This document shows, in pieces, positions 59,053 through 64,000 of a stretch of DNA of 64,000 bases. The notes under the pieces are model-generated. The model worked only from the letters and a program-made list of their open reading frames with translations. It was not told the DNA's origin and did no database searches. The translations under genes were made by a program, and so were the position numbers. The stretch comes from Kalaharituber pfeilii (lineage: Eukaryota; Ascomycota; Pezizomycetes; Pezizales; Pezizaceae). The stretch lies in the NCBI GenBank assembly GCA_015179045.1, contig WHUZ01000032.1:124001-188000 (forward strand), read 5' to 3'. Within the stretch, counting starts at the first letter, position 1; each line of letters begins with the position of its first letter.

Positions 59053-60342
59053 GGTTGTTGGTTGGTACTGGGGGATCTAGAGTTTCAGGGTTAGTGTTGC
59101 CAAACGGTTAACGTGAGCGAGCTGTATCGCCTCGGCTCTGCGGGTAAAAAGAAATTTTTTTCAAAAAATAAAATAAATAAAAAGTAAAAGAGTATTCCTC
59201 ACCTGATAACTTTTCGTCTAAATCGAAAAACCGCTGTAAACAAGTTTCCTTAATCAGGGAATCGTGATAACCGCTCTATATATCGATGAGAGTCTAAGTT
59301 GAGTTTCTTAGTATTTCAAACCCGGTGCATACGCAGTCTCTTTTATACCCATCTCATTCATCCCATTTATTGCCCCTCCCCCTGGACATATTTACATCTC
59401 AAGCCCTTACCGAAAGGCGGTGAAGCGAACCCAATTCACCGCATTCTGTTCACAGTTATGCATATTATTAGGTGACTCACATATGGAGTTAACGGTTAAC
59501 ATCCCTAGTCACCGGACGAAGCCGAAAAGCCCACGCCCGATGTCCCGTTAACTGCGAACAAGATAAGTTCGCCACGTGGGGAGGGTAGGACGGTGAATGC
59601 ATTTATATTTATTTATATCTTGAACGTTTAACGCCGCATATGTTTATGTTTCCGAATCAGGGTAAGCAAAAGGTAAGCAAGCAAAATGTGTTTTACATCT
59701 GTACAGTAATGCAGGGATTTGAGTAATGTATGCAAGTAAGCAGACAGTATGAACAATTACATGGTACCCCACAGATTTAATTTGCGAATCTGCGGCTACT
59801 TGTAGCTATACATGCTCTGGAGCCGTCAGGGAAACCTACTCTAAACACCGATCAACGAGAAAAGCCGTGCCGAAAATCCAGCATATATATATATATTCCG
59901 CCCATTGGCTCCTTACGTACAGACCACTCCCCGCCCCACCCATATTCCCCTTGTATGTAGCTAAATAAAACAATGGGACCGTTTGAATAAATATATTTCT
60001 AATATACATCAAAAGTTAGTTCAGCTTCTAGGATACATTGTAGGTATCTGATACATATACGTCCCGGCGTCCCAAAATGGAGACCAAAAAAAAAAAAGGC
60101 CCAAAGCCCAAATACCCAATCGAGAGGGGGAAAAAAACAACAAAAAAAACACCAAGAGCAATGGTAGTATATCACAAGTAGCGGTAATGCAAACCCAGCA
60201 CAACAATAAATATTTGTGGCTGACACTAGTAGAAGCATAAGCAAAGTAATAAACACAACAATAACCCCCCTGAATCCCTAAATAACAAAAATCAAGATGA
60301 CCTTCGTGACAACACCTTCCCACCATCTGTAACCCCATGCTT
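59053..60342. other. Non-coding, nothing recognised
   Basis: Promoter side of the secreted-protein gene and 3' side of the ankyrin gene. An AT microsatellite lies at 59882-59897 and A-rich runs near 60088-60145. No gene is supported. Confidence 0.45.
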
Positions 60343-62109
60343 TTAGAACTTTGGATTAAACCACACCACCACCTCCTTGCAGCCCTTTCCCAACGCCTTG
60401 GCATATTCCACCGTCACCTCCCCAAGCTTCCTCGGCACATACACAACCAAATATACCACTAAATGCCAAATAAACAGCGCCACCTGCCCCCAGAGCCCAA
60501 ATATCTTTTCCACAGCCTTGACGAATCCCTCATAGAGCCTCTTAAACCCGTTCACTATCCCCTCGACAATCGCGGCGGGGACCTCCACAAGACCCCACCG
60601 AAGGATAGCAACGAATCCATTCCACACGTCTTTTAAAGTGATCCCGCGGAAGAAGGTGACTATCGCCGTGACCACCGTGTGAAGGAAGGACGCTACCGCC
60701 TCCAGTCCGCGGACCGTATATCGCCACGTGCCGCGAGCCACTCTGCCGAGCTCCGCAGCCACCGCACGGCAAAATGCGGGGAACAAATCCGTCACGATGA
60801 TTTTTATGACGAGATATAGCCACTTGACGAACGTCCAAACGAATAGGCAGATCCGGTAGAGGAATTTGTAAACGAACCATTTCGCAGCGCGGGGGATATC
60901 CTTCATTATAAGCTTGGGAATACGTTTTGTGAACACTTTCCAAATCACGCGGGCAGTGCCAGTCGCGGCACGAGGAATATGTATTGTGATGAGACGCCAG
61001 ATAAAGTTGATAACGGCTTTGACTGCACGGGGAAGCAGGACTGTGGCAAAATGCATGGTACTCTTAGCAGCGGCTTTAGTCTTGTTCGACACCACTACGG
61101 GAAGCTCATGTACCACGTAATTGCAAGTTCGCTTCGTCCCTCGCCAGAGCGCTTTCATCAGTCGTGGTATCGCAACAACTACAACATGCCGCGCAAGCCT
61201 CCACAGTTTCTTCCCCGTCCATTTCGGAAGGTCATACAGTATAGCTTTTGGGATATACCATAAGACTCCTTTTGCAATTGCGCGAAGAACATAGGTTGTC
61301 TGTTTGATGTGGTAGATGGATGTTGCGTGCTGGTGTCTGAAGCGCCGAAAACCTCCCTTGCGCAAAGACGGAAGGAAGGTAACGATTTCACTATGACGGT
61401 TTTCCGCGGCAAGGCGGAGAGCTATTTGCCCATCGGGAGCGCACAAGCTTGCGTCTGCGTTGCACGGGGGGTTGACGAGAAGTTTGACGATGGGAAGAAA
61501 GCCAAGGTTGGCGGCTATCATAAGTGGGGTGCGGAGTATTTGGTATTCAGGGCGAGGCTCAAAGGGAGGGTCTGGCAAATCATGTGAGGACGAAACGGAG
61601 TCTACTGTATTATCAGAAAGTGAGGTATTATAGGACCCAACAATTCCGGGGCGAGTCGTACGCCTCTGGCGGAAACCGCGGCTCAATTTCTTCCGTAGCG
61701 ATTTTTCGTAGTAACGTTTCTGGAGCGGGTACTCCCCTTGAACACTCCATGCGTCTACCTCGGCGCCGAGATTGATGAGTAGCTGTACTATGTTAATTCT
61801 TCCGGTTTCAACAGCTGCCGCAAGCGCAGTTTTCCCATCCGCGTTGCGAGAGTTCGGGGAGAGTTCGTTTGGGAAAGTCGCTAGGAGGTGCAATACGGCA
61901 TCGTCGGGGCCCTGTGAGATGGCAGAGAAGAGGGAGGAGACGGTTTCTGCGAGAGTGGCTCGCCGGTGCTCCTCTGCCGCGGCGGCGACAATTGCGTCTG
62001 CAGTTTCGAGGTCTTCGGCAGACAGAGCAGGCGCATTCTCGACGTATACCGGGAGAGCTTCGCCATCAAAATAGAAATAGTTTGAGATATCGGATTCTAT
62101 TGTCGCCAT
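60343..62109 (-). CDS. Ankyrin-repeat protein with long amphipathic C-terminus
   Basis: An intronless frame of 588 residues, starting at MATIESDISNYF. Ankyrin repeats are visible at about residues 88-120 (DGKTALAAAVETGRINIVQL) and 190-250 (RTPLMIAANLGFLPIVKLLV, then DGQIALRLAAENRHSEIVTF). A basic Ser-rich linker lies between. From about residue 265 to the end the sequence alternates Trp/Val/Ile with Lys/Arg and repeats a loose IPR-A-K-x-LW-type unit roughly every 15-25 residues (IPKAILYDLPKWTGKKLWRL, IPRLMKALWRGTK, IPRAATGTARVIWK). It looks like a chain of amphipathic helices that could lie on a membrane. Ankyrin repeats usually bind proteins. The membrane role is inference; the actual partner is unknown. 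The frame is intact and likely expressed. Confidence 0.85.
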   Translation of the reverse strand: MATIESDISNYFYFDGEALPVYVENAPALSAEDLETADAIVAAAAEEHRRATLAETVSSLFSAISQGPDDAVLHLLATFPNELSPNSRNADGKTALAAAVETGRINIVQLLINLGAEVDAWSVQGEYPLQKRYYEKSLRKKLSRGFRQRRTTRPGIVGSYNTSLSDNTVDSVSSSHDLPDPPFEPRPEYQILRTPLMIAANLGFLPIVKLLVNPPCNADASLCAPDGQIALRLAAENRHSEIVTFLPSLRKGGFRRFRHQHATSIYHIKQTTYVLRAIAKGVLWYIPKAILYDLPKWTGKKLWRLARHVVVVAIPRLMKALWRGTKRTCNYVVHELPVVVSNKTKAAAKSTMHFATVLLPRAVKAVINFIWRLITIHIPRAATGTARVIWKVFTKRIPKLIMKDIPRAAKWFVYKFLYRICLFVWTFVKWLYLVIKIIVTDLFPAFCRAVAAELGRVARGTWRYTVRGLEAVASFLHTVVTAIVTFFRGITLKDVWNGFVAILRWGLVEVPAAIVEGIVNGFKRLYEGFVKAVEKIFGLWGQVALFIWHLVVYLVVYVPRKLGEVTVEYAKALGKGCKEVVVWFNPKF

Positions 62110-63411
62110 TTGCGAGGCTGCTTCATAGGCTCCGGGGTGATGGGGTTAACAGGAGGATGTGCGTAGTTTGTTTGAGCAAAACTGAGAGTGAGATATGCTG
62201 TGATATTGATAGAGAGCCGTCCCTGTGCTCCGGAAGGATTAAGTAGTCCCGCAGTTGAACCTGCTCCCAAATGTCAAATGTCTGAGATAACCGCATGGTG
62301 GCTCATCATCATTGCAGCCAAATTTCAGCCTCTCCTATCAATGAAATTGAAATCTTTACTCACTGTTGGAGTCACTCTGTATCGGTAGTGCCAAAGTCAC
62401 AGGCAAAGAGGCGGTGCCCGAAAGGAATCTCGTGCCTTTCGTGGCGCAAACGGATAATAAGACGAACTTGGGTTGACCGCAGGCCCTTTCACTATCCTAG
62501 TATATTTGACAATTATTCCGTGAATAATCCTTTGTCGGACTCGTAATTTAAGGTTGACCGCTTAGTTGCTGTGCGGGAGGGGTGGGGGGTGATTGACGTG
62601 AACATGAGCGTTATCTAGGTTCTCACCCAGCTCACTAACCCTGCCACGTCGAGACCGGATAGGGGATGAATAAGCGAGAGATCAAGGCTCAAGCTGCTAG
62701 TTGCGGAGGCCTAAAGCAGGGAAGCCGAAGGAATGCGTATCATATCCACAGAGGAGGAGCAATGGAAGGAATCTTAATGGAGGCGGAGCCGCTGCAATGC
62801 CGCATGCACATGTCCCGCAGTTGGGGGAGGCTGTGTAACCTTGCACCGCGAATACGTGCGGTGAGGCTCTGGAGGCACAGAACGAGATGTGCTATGTTTT
62901 CATCCGTTTGCTGCGATGCTGAACTATTTGCGGATGATTGCGCAGGTGCTGTTCTCGTGCCCGAACGTGAACATCGACGGGAGCGGAGGAGCTGGCGTGG
63001 CGGCGAGTCATGACGCCAGGGGTGAATCTCAGCGGAAATGCCAAGAGATGCTGAGTGACGCCAAGCACTCTGCTAACCAAATGCAAAACGTTCCCAAATG
63101 CGGGAAGGGTGCGTGTGACTAATCAGTTCATTCATTTGTCTCATCGTCATCGTCATCATCGTCATCGTCATCGTCATCGTCATTATCATAATAATCTTCC
63201 AGCACCACGTCCACAGAAATAAAGCAACTCCATGCGATACTCGAATCTAACAAAACCATCCAACTAGTAAACCCCCATTACAACAAAGACGACATTGCAA
63301 ACATGAAACATCGAGGCCAAGTGAGAAGAAGAGAGTGCCCTATCAGAGAGGAAGCCAACGCTGGCCCCCTCCTAGCTTCAGAATCACCATAGTGGGAGCG
63401 TGGTGAAAGAT
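62110..63411. other. Intergenic, with a TCATCG microsatellite
   Basis: No supported gene. A hexanucleotide/trinucleotide repeat of TCATCG type lies at 63141-63190. Open frames around 62666-63122 have no domain and are not supported. Confidence 0.5.
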
Positions 63412-64000
63412 CTATTTTTGTGACCGAAGCAACTTGTTCAAAAACGAAGCCTTTTTTTGGATAATGGGACGAGGCTCCTCATTTTGGCACAATTTAGTGA
63501 CATAGGAGCCGCTCTGAAACGACCCAAGTGGTTTTTTCATCTCGGTGTAAGCTGCGCTTTCATAGGATCCATAAGGACTGAGCGTGAGCCCGCGCTCCAA
63601 GCTGTTGGCAGAATCTCCGGAAGTTTCTACCCCTTGAGAAGAGCTCCTGATGATACTTTGACTAGATCCTGATTGTGTCGAGTGTTGGTCACAGCCTAGA
63701 TGGGGAGCGTGCTCTTCTTCCGAGGCTTTTCTGCCCCACGTCTGTTCGAATCCACAAATGAGCTTATTATCATGGCTCCGGATTCTCTCTGAAAGATTCT
63801 CCACCAGTTGGCTTCCTGTTGCAAGCCTCGCCTGAGACTTGTTGGCTTTCACTTTTGGAACTCGCATGGCAGGTATTTTCTTCAGTTTGCGGTCCCACCT
63901 GTGCGAAGGATCTGGTCTAGAGAGCTCGTGAGTTGCAACTTGAAGATCTGAATAAGAGCAGGAATCGCGCTCGAGAATGAATTGATTTCCTGGGGGTTCT
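63412..64000 (-). CDS. Ser-rich protein, C-terminal part, runs off the window
   Basis: The minus-strand frame ending at 63412 stays open to the window edge (frame boundary at 63999), at least 195 codons. The ATG at 63867 is internal, since sense-like sequence (HRWDRKLKKIPAMRVPKVKA) continues upstream of it. It is Ser/Gln-rich, with basic clusters and the C-terminus PIIQKKASFLNKLLRSQK. No domain is recognised. The start and most of the gene lie beyond the window. Confidence 0.55.
   Translation of the reverse strand, partial: EPPGNQFILERDSCSYSDLQVATHELSRPDPSHRWDRKLKKIPAMRVPKVKANKSQARLATGSQLVENLSERIRSHDNKLICGFEQTWGRKASEEEHAPHLGCDQHSTQSGSSQSIIRSSSQGVETSGDSANSLERGLTLSPYGSYESAAYTEMKKPLGSFQSGSYVTKLCQNEEPRPIIQKKASFLNKLLRSQK

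Noticed and set aside
62666..63013. 115-codon plus-strand frame
   Set aside because: Cys/Arg-rich without domain; composition changes along the frame and no supporting context was found.

Overview
The window looks like gene-poor, transposon-rich nuclear DNA of a filamentous ascomycete. The evidence is short GT..AG introns with fungal donors (GTAAGT, GTATGG) and CTAAC/CTGAC-like branch sites, a fungal-type bZIP regulator with a long glutamine tract, a chromodomain Ty3/Gypsy element, and several fungal DNA-transposon families. Species cannot be fixed from this sequence; a large repeat-rich genome of the Pezizomycetes (truffle-like) kind would fit, but that is inference.

Layout. 1-17.3 kb: essentially a gene desert with one small TAA-flanked MITE (2254-2395) and one LINE-type tail (2911-2977). 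17.3-19.5 kb: a bZIP transcription factor, plus strand, three exons. 19.5-25.5 kb: non-coding, simple-repeat-rich flank. 25.5-32.3 kb: nested repeats. A Tc1/mariner-type element sits inside a pogo-type element; a ~2.1 kb palindrome-like inverted repeat carries a later retroposon in one arm only; several very short retroposed tails follow, with poly(A) and in places 8-13 bp target duplications. 32.8-37.6 kb: a chromovirus-type LTR retrotransposon with identical 253-bp LTRs and a perfect 5-bp duplication, but with most of the protease and reverse transcriptase deleted and several stop codons. 38.7-42.7 kb: an orphan coiled-coil gene and a broken neighbouring gene, minus strand. 43.0-48.7 kb: a 5.7-kb unit with perfect 17-bp terminal inverted repeats and a 9-11-bp duplication (Mutator-like by these criteria), itself filled with LINE, integrase and hAT-type minisatellite remnants. 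48.9-50.6 kb: a second orphan gene, minus strand. 50.6-57.3 kb: non-coding with two more LINE-type tails. 57.3-58.3 kb: a decayed Tc1 (DD34E) element with 90-bp terminal repeats. 58.8-59.05 kb: a small secreted cysteine-rich protein gene whose signal-peptide and mature frames are out of register. 60.3-62.1 kb: an ankyrin-repeat protein with a long amphipathic C-terminus. 63.4-64 kb: the 3' part of a serine-rich protein gene that runs off the window.

The most interesting structure is a recurring 3'-tail hairpin. At least ten dispersed copies end in a two-stem hairpin followed by poly(A). The stems keep pairing while their sequences change (compensatory and wobble changes), so the RNA fold appears to be what is conserved. 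This is what a recognition element for LINE-type reverse transcription would look like. The LTR element shows a second RNA-level feature: an 8-nt complement between its probable transcript start and the site just after the 5' LTR, as in Tf1-type self-priming.
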